A stretch of DNA of 64,000 bases, taken from Echinometra lucunter. Its lineage: Eukaryota > Echinodermata > Echinoidea > Camarodonta > Echinometridae. How positions within the stretch are numbered: the stretch's first letter is position 1; every line of letters starts with the position of its first letter. The notes below the pieces were generated by a model. It made no database searches and was not told the origin of the DNA. It saw nothing but the letters and a program-made list of their open reading frames with translations. This document shows, one piece after another, positions 1-10,873 of the stretch. A program made the translations under genes and the position numbers. The stretch lies in contig CM057157.1 of assembly GCA_029962745.1 (NCBI GenBank), forward strand, positions 3,423,074 through 3,487,073, written 5' to 3'.

Positions 1-161
1 TTAACGAGCTCGAGAAAGACGATGATTACCGTTGAGTGAACTCATTGGGATGAATGATTGTTCGAAGGATGACCAATTGTCTGCTGCTGTGACGAGGCGA
101 GTGGGGTGAGCGATTGCGTGGACGGATGGGTGATTGCTGGTAGGCCTGGTGCAGAAGAGCA

Positions 162-340
162 GGGGAGCGTTTCATGAAAGGACTTGTCGGATGTTTTATC
201 CGACTAAGTCTGTTTTATCCGACTAAGTCTGTTTTATCCGACAGTTGCCACAGTAACGATGCTTCTCAGCCAATCAAAATCAAGGAAAGATGGCAGATCT
301 GACAACTTTTCAGACAACAAATGTTGATGAAACACTCCCC
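162..340. mobile_element. Small inverted-repeat element (MITE), GTTTCAT type
   Basis: The ends form an imperfect 14-bp inverted repeat: GGGGAGCGTTTCAT at the left and ATGAAACACTCCCC at the right. Just inside the left end, a word of about 19 bp beginning TGTTTTATCCGACTAAG is repeated about three times (190-243). A GACTTGTC/GACAAC pair extends the inverted repeat. No coding capacity is seen. Elements with such ends are common in sea urchin DNA as I recall it; the superfamily is not assigned and no target duplication is obvious. Confidence 0.6.
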
Positions 341-403
341 GGGAGACGGTTGATGGTTGGTGATGGTCAAGCACCTGTGGCTCCAGCCACCAGCAGCGAT
401 CAT

Positions 404-1277
404 ATACACACCTAACAAAAAGTAGCTAACCATCTTTTGATCATAGCTCAAATATGGTGTGTTGTATTGGACAACTTTTAACAGAATTTGAAAGAAAATT
501 TAGTTCTAAACATTTTGACACTTCATTTGTTGAAATCGTAGAAAGAATGTTAGCAAAATGACGATTCATATGCAAATACCCCCAAAATAAAAGTTGCAGC
601 CATCCCTATTGATATGGCAGTTTCTATTCACAGAATCGATTTCTGGTTGTAAATTTTATCTCTTTGTTTTCCGGCAATGGCGTATATTAAGACACAGAGG
701 AGGTCTATGAAATCAATAACAGTCAAAACATATGCCGATCGAAGTCATTCCAAATGCATGAGGCAAGAAAAAGTGTCAGCGCTCAAAAGGATGCTTAGGT
801 TGTCTGTCCAGCAAGATGCCATCTCTCATTTTCTGACAACAGTCCTTTTGAGTGCTGACACTTTTCCTTGCCGAACATCGATTGCCTCATGCATTGGAAT
901 TATTTTGATTGGCACCTGTTTTGACTGTCATTAATTTTGTAGACCACCTCTGTGTTTTTTTTTTTTTTGTTTTTTTTTGTACCTTATTGTCCTGGGGAAA
1001 AAAAGAAATGAAGTTGACAGCCTGAATCCATTCTGTCAAATGAGACTGCCATATGAATAGGGAGTACTGCAACTTTTTTTTTTGGAGGGGGGGGGGGTAT
1101 TTGCATATGAATCACCACTGTGCTCACATTCTTTATTCGATTTCAACAAATGAAATGTCAACATGTTTGGCACTAAATTTTCTTTCAAATTCTGTTAAAA
1201 GTTGTCCGATAGAACGCACATTATTTGAGCTATGATCCCAAAACAAAGTGGTTAGTTACTTTTTGTGAGGTGTGTAT
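404..1277. mobile_element. Foldback element with ~400-bp inverted arms
   Basis: The sequence from about 404 to 805 is repeated in reverse complement from about 1277 back to 835. The outer ends read ATACACACCT and AGGTGTGTAT. Matching internal blocks include the GGACAACTTTTAACAGAATTTG segment (shared core ACTTTTAACAGAATTTG, 473/1190), the ATTCATATGCAAATACCCCC block and the TGCATGAGGCA/AAAAGTGTCAGC blocks near the centre. The arms are diverged by point changes and small indels, so this is an old copy. No protein-coding region is recognised. Confidence 0.75.
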
Positions 1278-1279
1278 TT

Positions 1280-1712
1280 TTACCAGACGGACGGGGAGCT
1301 CGACCAGGTACGGGGCATCCTGACAAGATAGCCGTATCAGCCGGCGTGGCGAACCGTGCCCGTCACATGTGGTGTCAAAGTGGGATCGCTGACGACTTGA
1401 GCACAGCTAGCTGGTGGTACGACGGGCAGAGAACTGACGGCGTCACAGCTGAGCAGAGCTGATGGTACGGCGGGCAAAGAACTGACGGAGTCACAGCTAA
1501 GCAGAGCTGGTGGTACGGCGGGCAGAACTGACTGCGTCACAGCTGAGCAGAGTTAACAGAGTTTACAGGATTGACATGGCAGGAGGTCGAGAACTGACGG
1601 CGTCAGAGGAAGCAGGGCAACTAAACTGACGGTGTTATAGCACAATCTACTGAGTCAGTTGTGACGAGGAATATAGAATCGACGATATCATCTAGTACTG
1701 AACAGCAGTTGA
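1280..1712 (+). mobile_element. Probable 5' leader of the Gypsy element, cut off by the LINE
   Basis: This GC-richer stretch sits between the foldback element and the LINE and does not resemble either. It holds about three copies of a ~48-bp direct repeat (about 1408-1551) containing GGTACGGCGGGCA, AACTGACGG and GTCACAGCTGAGCAGAG. The Gypsy gag coding sequence resumes right after the LINE at about 5390, so this block is inferred to be the upstream part of the same retroelement. No LTR pair was recognised. Confidence 0.4.
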
Positions 1713-2064
1713 AAATGGAGTCGTTACTTCTTTTTTTTTTTTTTTTTTTTGCTTATGATTAGCGCACACTGTGCGGCTCTCCACAGAGCTCCCATTTACA
1801 TTGTTAATTTACTGCTTTTAGCACAAAGTTATATGTTGTGGTCATTGCTATTTGGTTAAGCTAGTTATCTAGATGTTACTAGACCTTTTTCAGAGTTTTT
1901 GTGATTGTGGTTACCTGTAATATCGATTTCAAGTTTTGGCTGCTTTGGTTAGCTCAGTTAAGGCGAGGTAGCATGGCTTCCAGTACATTGTAAGTAGCTG
2001 TCTATATGTAATGTGTACTCATTTTATTATGTAAGTATATGCGCTGAACCAGAACCTGAACACA

Positions 2065-3327
2065 ATGAGACTTCTTCAGCTGTGCCTGGTGGTTGCTTTG
2101 TGTCTGCATGTTCACATGATTGGACCTCGACATTACAATGGGCAGTCAACATTTCTTCCTTCTGTTCATCAGCCTTTCATCAGGAAGCATTTCCTTAAGA
2201 CTAGGATCTCCTATAGCTCGAACTGCAATGCCACCTTTCAGATTGAGCTACTGCAGGATGGAGATATAAACCCTAACCCTGGCCCTGACCAGCAACTGTC
2301 ATCTACATCGTCTTTGCATGGGTTATCTTCTTCTGAACCAGGGATTCAATACACTCCAACACAGCTTCGTCATTTGAAAGGTCGCGGGTCTTCACTACCG
2401 GAAAATGTTTTACGCATCATCAACAAACTTCACATTAATCGCAGTACTGTCAGATTTAATCGTAAAAAAAAAACCAGGAGAGGAACGCGTGGCGGTAAGA
2501 GAAAGGAGGTGAGAGACACAAGTAGCAACAGCTCCTCCATCTCTACTCATTCCAGTTATCTTCAGTTGTGTACGGTGAATGTTCGCTCAGTACGTAGTAG
2601 GTCGGCATCGGTTTTGGATTTCGTTTTTGAAAGTAAGGCCGACTTATACGCTATGACTGAGACTTGGTTGACAGACAGTGATTCTGCAATCATCCATGAT
2701 ATCATCCCTGATGGTCACCGATTTGTCCATTGCCCGCGTACTGTTCCTCGTGGTGGAGGAACTGCTCTTCTCTTCAAGGACAATCTCGATGTTCATCAGG
2801 TTCTGGCCGGCGAGAAGAGGTCGTTTGAGTTTGCTTGTTACCATATATCACTCAAATCTTTCCAACTTAAGCTAATTAATATTTATAGACCACCGTATTC
2901 TGATGCTCATCATATACCAGTGTCTGTTTTTATGTCTGAATTTAACGACTTTATACAGGAACACTTGTTGTCCAATATACCTGTTATTATCACTGGTGAT
3001 TTTAACATTCATGTCGATGTTGATAATCAAGAGTATAGGTTATTCATGGATCTACTTGAGTCATTTTCTTGTATTCAGCATGTTGATTGTAGTACTCATA
3101 TACACGGTCACACTCTACATTTGGTTATATCTCGTAAGTCAGACAACATAATTGTCGGGCGACCGTGGCCTGGCTCTTTAATATCTGATCATTTCCTTGT
3201 TTTGTGTCAGCTGAACTCATTGAAGCCACAGTTGCCGCCTAAGAAAACATCTTTTCGTAAAATTGGTTGTACAGATTTGGATTCTTTGAAGGGTGATGTT
3301 GCTAATAGGACTATTAGACCTTATTAA
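2065..3327 (+). pseudogene. LINE ORF: 2A-like leader plus AP-type endonuclease
   Basis: The start ATG at 2065 opens a frame with a hydrophobic N-terminus (residues 2-17, leucine/valine rich) that resembles a signal peptide. It is followed at residues 66-74 by GDINPNPGP, close to the 2A ribosome-skipping consensus D(V/I)ExNPGP with E replaced by N. A basic segment (RKKKTRRGTRGGKRK) comes next. The endonuclease domain begins near residue 170 and shows TETWL, IYRPP, GDFNIH and the terminal SDHF. The usual TLDLV motif reads TLHLV (codon CAT at 3118), which replaces the expected catalytic Asp by His. The frame stops at 3327, and the usual linker to the RT is partly missing, so this part has a deletion. 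Confidence 0.88.
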
Positions 3328-3427
3328 GACCTTATTTGTTATGAATAGTGCTCGACGTACATATTACTCTGAAATGATAATGTAAAACAGTTCTAATTAA
3401 AGGAGTCTCTTTAATGTTACTAAATCT

Positions 3428-5235
3428 TTGCTGAATATGACCAAGCTTCATCCAGTGATACCTCTTCATATTGATAAGAGAACATTTGTTAATGATTTAG
3501 GAAATTTCTTCTGTGATAAGATCGTAAAAATTCATTCTCAAATAGAGTTAACTGTAAATAATGAAATTTTTACTCCTGATGACATATCTTTGGATAGTAC
3601 AAATTTTGAGATTTCACACTCTCAGTCTCAAATCTTCTCTCGTTTTGAAATATTATCTGAAAGGGATGTGGAGAAATTGGTTACAAATCTTAGCAAGAAA
3701 TCATGTTCTTTGGATCCAATCCCAACTAATCTTCTATTGCATTGTAATGAATCGCTACTCCCAGTCTTTACGAAAATTATTAACTTGTCACTCTCAAATG
3801 GCCTTTTCCCTTCCGAATGGAAGGTTGCATTGGTGAAGCCACTTCTTAGGAAGCATGGTATGGAGCCGAGTTTTGATAATCTTAGACCAGTTAGTAATTT
3901 ACAGTATATATATCAAAACTTGTTGAAGGAGCTGCTATTCAGCAAATTCTAAAACATATTTCTCATAATGCATTGTTTCCATGTATGCAGTCAGCATACA
4001 GGCAGTTTCATAGTACCCAAACAGCCTTAGTCAAAATAAAAAATGATCTTCTATTGGCAATGGACAATCAAAAGGTAACACTTTTGGTATTGTTGGATCT
4101 GAGTGCCGCTTTTGACACTATTGATCATAGGATATTGTTGAACATACTACATACATCTTTTGGTTTGAGCGACTGTGTCCTCACATGGATCGAATCTTAC
4201 CTTTCTAACATACAACAAAAGATAATAGTAGATGATGTTATATCTGAGAATTTTGATGTTCCATACGGAGTGCCTGAAGGGTCGCGCCTCGGCCCCCTTC
4301 TTTTTACTCTTTATACAAGTAACTTGATTAATATCATTCAAAGGCGCTTCCCTAATGTCTCTTGTCATTGCTATGCTGACGATACACAGCTATACATTTC
4401 TTTCAGCCCTGATAAGGAAAACCATAATGACAATATTTCAAACTTAGAATCATGTATAAGTTATATTCGTTTTTGGATGTCCCAACATAAGCTATTGCTT
4501 AATGATGGAAAAACAGAGTTTCTCATAGTCGGGACAGGCAGGCAAGTAGCAAAACTGAGTGTTAGCAACATAACAGTTGGGGACTCAGAAGTAAAACCAT
4601 CAAACTTTGTGAAAAATCTGGGTGTATGGCTTGATTCTCCTTTAAACATGGAGAAACACATTTCCAACATTAGTAGATCATCTTTTTATATGTTATACAA
4701 CTTACGCCATATCCGTAGATACTTGGACCAGAAAAGCGCAGAAACCCTTATCCATGCATTTATTAGCAGTAGGCTTGATTATTGTAATGGATTATTGTTT
4801 GGTTTACCAGACTCACAAATCAACAAGCTGCAGCATGTTCGGAATGCATGTGCAAGACTTGTATCCAGTTCCTAAAAGTTTTCCCATATTACACCTGTTC
4901 TGATTCAATTACATTGGTGGCCAATAAGGCAGGGAATTGCATTTAAGATACTTTTGCTTGTTTACAAAGCACTGAATTGTCAAGCTCCTAATTATTTGTC
5001 TGAATCAATATCATTTAGGTCACATTCATATGCACATAACTTACAAAGTACACAGGATAAGCTGCTTCTAAAGCTACCTCACTTGAGAACAAAAGTAACT
5101 CTTGGGGATCGTGCTTTCAGTTGCGCTGCTCCAAAGCTTTGGAACAAATCACCACTGGAAATACGAAAAGCACCAACTGTTACCATCTTCAAATATTTAT
5201 TGAAGACTCATCTTTTTTCAGAAGTTTTGGGTTAA
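3428..5235 (+). pseudogene. LINE reverse transcriptase and C-terminal domain, broken
   Basis: 3428-3952 carries the N-terminal RT region (KSCSLDPIPTNLL, FPSEWKVALVKPLL, LRPVSNLQYI). A frame change in a TA-rich run near 3907-3915 shifts the frame. 3973-4875 holds the core: LLDLSAAFDTIDHRILL, a VPEGSRLGPLLF motif where VPQGS is usual, and the catalytic YADD at about 4372. A TAA at 4873-4875 interrupts the frame without shifting it. 4954-5235 continues the C-terminal domain (LLVYKALN, GDRAFSCAAPKLWN) that is typical of CR1/L2 elements. The RT would copy the element's RNA at the nicked target. One frameshift and one nonsense codon make it a pseudogene. Confidence 0.9.
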
Positions 5236-5389
5236 TTGTATTATATGCATAATTGTTTAATTTGTTTGAGCAGTAGCATTGTTGGGAGCTCTGTTACACT
5301 ACAGCGCAGTAGAGTATATTCACATAGTGACTGCGCTATATAAATGGTCTAATTATTATTTATTATTAATTATTATTAAATCTGGTTGT

Positions 5390-6890
5390 CATCTATCACC
5401 AGCGGAGTTGATACGGCAAGTGGAAGGTAACATAACAGCAGTTGACGAGATGCCCTCTGAGTTACAGCGATCGTCAATTCCACAGACTGCTGACACAGGG
5501 TTTGTCAACATGCCGTCTTCCGGCATTAAACCATCAGCAACTAGTAATGGAGATGGAGTGACATTGTCAGAACCGTCACTCAGACAGGGGAGTGTAGGAG
5601 GGAATACAGGAGTACGGGCGAAGATGACGCAGTGTGCTGCTGGTGGTTTAACCACTACTGGTGGTTGTCCCCAGATAACAGATGTGTCCTAAGGAGAAGA
5701 CAATCTGAGGGAAAGGTACCAATAAAAGGAAACTTCGAGAATGATTTTACTGAGGTGCATACGCCTAACCAGACAGGAGGAGGCAATTGGCAGAGCTCAC
5801 GTGTCAGTCCACCCTTTTCAAGACCAAATTTTTCTGAGCTGCCTAGCTCTCATATGCCTCAACAGTTTCCGCAGGAGTTTCCCGTGGCCAATGAGGTAGC
5901 CCAGGCCCAACATCAGCCACAATTCTGACCAAGCAGTCTCCAAGGTCGACTGTTCAACCGGCCATCTTTTGCTGGGCCCATGGATGACAATCATACAAAA
6001 CCATACATGCTGTCGGATCGATTCGATGGGAAAACTCCCATTCTAGATTACTTGGAGCACTTCGAAGCATGTGCTGTCATCAATAATTGGACGGACAGAA
6101 AGGCGGCACATCACCTAGCAGCCAGTATACGTGGGCCAGCGATGAAACTACTAGGGAAGCATGGTGAGATGGAACTGACATACCATGAATTGGTCAGCAG
6201 ACCCTAACATCGCTTCGGACCTTCAGGGAAAGCTGATGTGTTTTTGATGAGAACTACGTGCTCGACGAAGAAGACCACAGGAGACTCTTCAAGAACTGGG
6301 TCAAAGCATCCGAGACCTAGCAGGGATGGTCTACCAGGAATTTGACGCTGATGGTCAGGATAAACTGGCTCGTGGTCATTTTATGGATGCAGTAATGAAT
6401 CCGGCAATCCGAGAAGGCTTGTTTCGAGCTCAGCCACATACCTTGGATGAAGCTATTGAAGCAGCTCTGAACACAGAGGCATTCCTTAAGATGGTATCGG
6501 AAAGGAGTGAGTTAAAACACTCTTACCGTCACAGTCACAGCCTAGCTCTGACGGACAGTGAGCAGCCTCAGCGCCCTGATAGCCCCCGACACAGCAGAGA
6601 TTATCAGGAAGGTGGAAAAAGTGCTAGCTGATCTTACTGCTAGGTTGGACTCACTGACTCGTCAAGTGGGTAGTACGTCACAGGGTGGCAACAACACTGG
6701 ACCACAGTTCCAGATGAGAGTTCAGGACGGGGCCTGTGGTCAACAAGGACATTTCTTTCGAAAATCTCCTTACCCTAAGACGCAGTATACCCATGAGAGT
6801 TCAGACATCAAGGGGACATAGATCGAATGCTGTCACCTATGCAACGAAACTGGGCACATTTCAAGAGGAACTGTCCTCATAATTCAGCTG
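5390..6890 (+). pseudogene. Gypsy Gag remnant
   Basis: The capsid-like part is at 5980-6510: FDGKTPILDYLEHFEACA, then HHLAASIRGPAMKLLG, and after a frame change DKLARGHFMDAVMNPAIREG and TLDEAIEAALNTEAF, all usual Gypsy Gag blocks. Two degenerate CCHC zinc knuckles follow: DGACGQQGHFF near 6730 has lost cysteines, and CHLCNETGH at about 6830 needs a frame change to reach its final NCP. The upstream 5390-5930 stretch is a low-similarity N-terminal region rich in S, T, P and Q. At least four frame changes are needed to read through, so it is dead. A poly-G run at 6892-6908 adds another disruption. Confidence 0.82.
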
Positions 6891-7029
6891 GTGGGGGGGG
6901 GGGGGGGGCACCTCGGCACCCTGGACCAGACGTAGGTGGTTCAGAAAAGAACAGGGATCAAGCAACTAGAAATGAAGGCCAACCAGAACCTGGACAAGTT
7001 CGAGTGGGCACATCAGGAAACACGGTCTT

Positions 7030-7690
7030 ACATTGCCGACAATTTTTTCAACAAGATTGATGAAGGAAGAAATCCAGTCCTGGAGAGGGTGATAAATACC
7101 ATACATCAGGCTGATGGCTCACCCTTAGACACCACGGGGAAAGCTGCAATGGAGTTTCAGATTGGAGGATTGGTCTTCATTGCCGAAATAGCGGTGGTAC
7201 CTTGAAGAATGTAGGGATCATTGGTCTAGATCTGTTAATTCAGATGCTCGCTGAACTGGACTGCCGTAGGATGGAACTTCGAACACCTTGGCAGTCAAGT
7301 CAATTCTGTTCCTGAGTCATGGCCTCCGAAACCAGCATTTTTACCGCTGGACACGAGGTTGTTCTTATGGGAGAAGTGACCGGGCATAACCGCAACATCG
7401 TCATTGGAGTTGGTCTGTTGGAAACCCCTAATAACCGAACAGAATTGACCAAGACGGGCCTGCTAGTGGCCAGGGCCGTGGTTGCTGCAGATGTTGCAAC
7501 TCTACCAGTAAGGATTTTCAACTTGACCAGGAGAGAAACCGCTGTCAAGCGGGACGTGATGAGTTCGGTTAAGGAGGAAGAAGGAGTGGAGGAGCCCAGT
7601 TCTTCCCAGGGGAAACTCTATACTCAAGCATCTAGAAGACCTCGACCAACGAGGTACAGAGCACTTTGTAAGAACAAGTTATCCTCAGGG
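7030..7690 (+). pseudogene. Gypsy protease and pre-RT linker remnant
   Basis: 7105-7290 reads ADGSPLDTTGKA, FQIGGL, then in a shifted frame NVGIIGLDLLIQ and ELDCRRMEL. This is the C-terminal half of a retroelement aspartic protease, with the hydrophobic GIIGLD turn. The N-terminal active-site DTG triad is not clear. 7319-7690 continues with AGHEVVLMGEV, KTGLLVARAVV and VPVRIFNLT, blocks usual between protease and RT in this family. The sequence then jumps to integrase with nothing of RT in between. Confidence 0.72.
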
Positions 7691-7694
7691 ATCA

Positions 7695-8280
7695 AATGAA
7701 ACGCCCAATATGCTAATGCTAGGGCGAGAGACAGCCATGCCAATGGATTGGGATCTACCTCCCCCTAATACCAGTGAAGATGACAGTCAGACAGCCTATA
7801 TTGCCAGACTTGAGGATCGGCTTGAAAGGGCTCCAAAAGTGGCAAGAGAGACATAGAAGCCAGCTAGCCATCGTCAGGAGTTGGTCTATGACAGAAAGCT
7901 GCGTACAGCTCCTTATGCTGCAGAAGAAAAGGCTGCAGTCCAAAACTGCAACCAAAATGGCTTGGCCCTTACCTGATAGCTACTCGTCTGTCAGACGTGA
8001 CTGTAAGGATTCAACACTCAGAAGATCTAAGCCATTGGTAGTACACATTGATAGGCTAAAACCTTACCAAGGTGTTGGGCGACAGACTTGGGAGTTGCGA
8101 CTCACTGGAGGAGACTCGCCGGATGAAAGTTCGGCAGATGACGAGGCAGCTGAAGATTTGCCAGACGAAGCCAGGGCAGATGATCACTCTGCTGAAGGCT
8201 CCCCAGAAGACATCCTACCCGGTGACGAGGTGCCAGGAGATCCACCAGACAATAGTCTAGCAGTTGACGAGGCAGCTTAA
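7695..8280 (+). pseudogene. Gypsy integrase C-terminal remnant with acidic tail
   Basis: The block ETPNMLMLGRE marks the end of the integrase core and is followed by YIARLEDRLERA and VYDRKL. A second frame carries KPLVVHIDRLKPYQ at about 8030-8065, the signature of the integrase C-terminal domain. It ends with an acidic repeat-rich tail to the TAA at 8278-8280, in which words like ADDEAAEDLPDEA recur. The HHCC zinc finger and the D-D-E catalytic core are missing through the internal deletion. Frame changes occur near 7760-7860. Confidence 0.8.
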
Positions 8281-8975
8281 GACTTGCCAGATGACGCCAG
8301 TTATTAATAGCTGTCGATTATCAGAAAAAAAGCACATGGGGCACCGGATGCACCTGAATGTCTCGTCGCTGATTCTGGCTGTGTCCTATTGCTTGTGTTC
8401 ATGTATGCCTGTGTGCCCTTCGATTCACTTTTGAGTTTGTGATCGGCCTTTAGCATGACTTGGAATTGTATGTAAGTACTAGTGGGTACTGGGGGAGGTA
8501 ATATACGCTGTTATTTGAATGAAGGATTTCATAAGAAGTTTCTTTACGTTTTTTTTATATGTTTATAACTACAGAAATTTCTAGAATAGAAAGCATTAAT
8601 TCTAGTCTGCTGTTCACCACAGGAGCAAGCATATTATCGTGTATGCAGAAAAGGAACTTTCTAGATTATTCCATAGGTCTTATTATTGTATTATTACTTG
8701 ATTTAGGTGAATTGTAACAGTTTCTATTTTAGTAGTCATAATGAGACGCTGAAATCTGCAGAATGCTGTGAAAATTACAATTGACCTTATAGTGAACTCA
8801 CTAGGCAATAACCTAGACTCGTGGCATTCTGCCAGGCAGGGAATAGAACAATGGCAAAGGTACATGTATTTTGTTTACATTGTGTTAGCTGGGAAAGAAC
8901 TTCAAGAATGCTGTAGATTCTGCTTTTACTAGAATGAACAAGATTGTTCTCTGAACGGATAGATCAGGAGAGTTC
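8281..8975. other. No gene seen; probable Gypsy 3' noncoding sequence
   Basis: Follows the integrase stop. A purine tract TGGGGGAGG at 8488-8496 could be a polypurine tract, but no LTR partner was found upstream. Nothing else is recognised. Confidence 0.4.
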
Positions 8976-9143
8976 GAGTCCAGACCGGACTCGAGTCCAC
9001 TTGGGCCGGACTCGGACTCGGACTGGGACTCGAAGGTTCATGACTCGGACTCGGACTCGGACTCGAAGGTTCATGACTCGGACTCGGACTCGGACTCGGA
9101 CTAGAGGTCCAGGACTCGATGACTCGGCGACGAGTCCGGGGAA
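8976..9143. repeat. (GACTCG)n hexamer microsatellite
   Basis: Repeated GGACTCGGACTCG units in about three blocks, separated by GAAGGTTCATGACTCG spacers. The long frames read here on either strand (RTRTRT, SPSPSP) are by-products of the hexamer. Confidence 0.92.
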
Positions 9144-9221
9144 TTTTGGCGCTAATGCGGTTTCTTAACCAAAAGGATATCTCATTTTCCACTTGCCGAA
9201 ATTTCATCAAAATTTCCCTCA

Positions 9222-9329
9222 CGGGCGTCGCTAAAGGGGGGGCGGGGGTGTGGGGGTGGTGACACCCCCCTTCCCCCCACCCAAAATTCTTGTCGGCAAA
9301 TTCACGATCGCTGTCGGCAAAAAAAAAGG

Positions 9330-9369
<40 letters not shown>

Positions 9370-10863
9370 AGAAGGAAGAGGAAGGAGGGAGAAAATTTAC
9401 TTGTGCATTTTGACGACGAAATAATACTGGTACCACGAAAGAGAGTGTATATTTCTCCTTGCTCGCCTCGCCCGCTTGTATTATATTTAGATACAGGATG
9501 TTTTCGGAAAACAAACACATTCGGCTAGTGAGATGAACACTATATAATCTAGATATCTTTAGGCCGATCATGTATTTTGATGAAGAAGTATTACTTCTAC
9601 CACAAAAAAGAGTATGTATATTTTTCCTAGCTCGCTGCGCTCGCTCGTATTATATTCAGATACAGAATGTTTTCGGAAAGCAAACATATTCGGCAAATGA
9701 GCTGAACACATATATATAATTCAGATAAATTATCTTTAGACCCATCCTGTATTTTGATGAAGAATTATCACTTCTACCATAAAAAGAAGTATGTATATTT
9801 TGTATATTGTAATATTTAGATATAGGATGGTCTTAAAAGCAAATAAATTAGGTAGGAGATGTGACCAAATATATCAAAATAGGTACCTTAAAGGCCAATC
9901 GTGTATTTTGATAAAGAATTTTCACTTCTACCATGAAAAGGATTATGATTTTTTCCTCGCTCGCCACGCTCGCTCGTATAATATTCAGATACAATATGGA
10001 TTGGGGAAAGCAAACAAATTTTGCAAGATACAGGCCCATCGTGTATATTGATGAAGAATTATCACCTACCATAAAATAGAGTATATATATTTCTCCTCGC
10101 TCGCTGCGCTCGCTCGTATAATATTGAAATACAGGATAGTCTTTGAAAGCAAATGAATTAGATAAGAGAGGTGACCAAAATCAAGATATCCAAAAGGCCC
10201 ATCATGCATTTTTTTATGAAGAACTTTCACTTCTATCATGCAAAGGAGTAAATATGTATTTTTCCTCGCTCGCTACGCTCGCTCGTACAATATTCAGATA
10301 CAACATGGATTTGGGAAAGCAAACGAATTCGACAAGTGAGGTGACCAAATGTACCTGTATAAGTTAGATATCTCGTGTATACCATCGTGTATTTTGATAA
10401 AGAATTGTCACTTCTACCATGAAAAATATATTTTTTTTCCTCGCTCGCTGCGCTAGCTCGTATAATATTAAGATTTAGGATGGTCTTTGAAACCGAATGA
10501 ATCAGGCCAGAGAGGTGACCAAATATAATTAATTTAGATATCTTTAAGCCCACCATGTAGTTTGATGAAGAACTATCACTTAGGTACGTAAGAGAGAGTA
10601 TATTTTTCCTCGCTCGCTGCGCTCGCTTGTATTATATTTAGATACAGGATGTTTTCGGAAAACAAACACATTCGGCAAGTGAGGTGAACAAAATATAGTT
10701 CAAAAGGAAAATATGATAGAGGTGCACAATCGAACATGACTCAATGGGCTTTATACGGTTGAATTTATCGACGTTGGTCGTCGGCAATCGGTGGCATTAT
10801 TTGTCGGCAATCTGGCCTCTACACCCCCCCCCCCCCATTCAAAATAGTCTAGCGACGCCCCTG
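9222..10863. mobile_element. DNA element with 10-bp target duplication, carrying a satellite-like array
   Basis: The element begins CGGGCGTCGCTA and ends TAGCGACGCCCCTG, a terminal inverted repeat around GGGCGTCGCTA. It is flanked by a perfect 10-bp direct repeat ATTTCCCTCA at 9212-9221 and 10864-10873. Just inside each end are G- or C-rich runs and two copies of TGTCGGCAA. An (AG)n tract lies at 9329-9364. The centre is an array of ~170-bp units. No transposase is present. A 9-10 bp duplication would suit a Mutator-like element, but the superfamily is not proven. Confidence 0.8.
9400..10700 (+). repeat. ~170-bp tandem array with CTCGCTCGCTGCGCTCGC core
   Basis: About eight diverged units. 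Each contains the core CCTCGCTCGCTGCGCTCGCTC (cores near 9457, 9627, 9955, 10094, 10264, 10438 and 10607; one unit near 9800 lacks it), then TATAATATTCAGATACA, GGAAAGCAAACAAATTCGG, GTGACCAAAT and TTTTGATGAAGAA. Spacing between cores is mostly 139-174 bp. The same unit occurs in reverse at 54840-55920 and as single or few copies at 50490-50770 and 62560-62740. Confidence 0.88.
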
Positions 10864-10873
10864 ATTTCCCTCA

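Larger units (their letters stand above)
1751..5372 (+). mobile_element. CR1/L2-group non-LTR retrotransposon (LINE), decayed
   Basis: The coding order is an N-terminal 2A-like segment, an AP-type endonuclease, a reverse transcriptase and a C-terminal domain. The 3' end carries the motif GCGCTATATAAATGG followed by an ATT-rich tail (about 5333-5372), usual for this LINE group. About 300 bp of 5' untranslated sequence follows a poly-T run at 1730-1750. The copy is inactive: an internal deletion, a frameshift, a premature stop and a changed endonuclease residue. It lies inside a Gypsy element, so it inserted after that element did. The same tail motif recurs near 43735. Confidence 0.9.
5390..8300 (+). 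mobile_element. Ty3/Gypsy retroelement, internally deleted
   Basis: Gag, protease and the integrase C-terminus follow each other on the plus strand with many frame changes, but RT, RNase H and the integrase catalytic core are absent. The linker that normally leads from protease to RT runs directly into the end of integrase at about 7668-7695, which marks the deletion. The 5' side is interrupted by the LINE at 1751-5372. Noncoding sequence with a GGGGGAGG purine tract (about 8489) follows, but I could not pair two LTRs. It could only have moved with proteins supplied by a full-length relative. Confidence 0.82.

Noticed and set aside
4147..4368. Minus-strand frame inside the LINE
   Set aside because: Antisense to the reverse transcriptase core; no independent support.
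1..8975. An LTR pair around the Gypsy remnant
   Set aside because: I compared the sequence before 1712 with that after 8290 and found no convincing direct repeat; self-alignment by computer would settle it.
8944..9222. RTRTRT or SPSPSP frames as an arginine/serine-rich protein
   Set aside because: By-products of the GACTCG hexamer repeat on the two strands.
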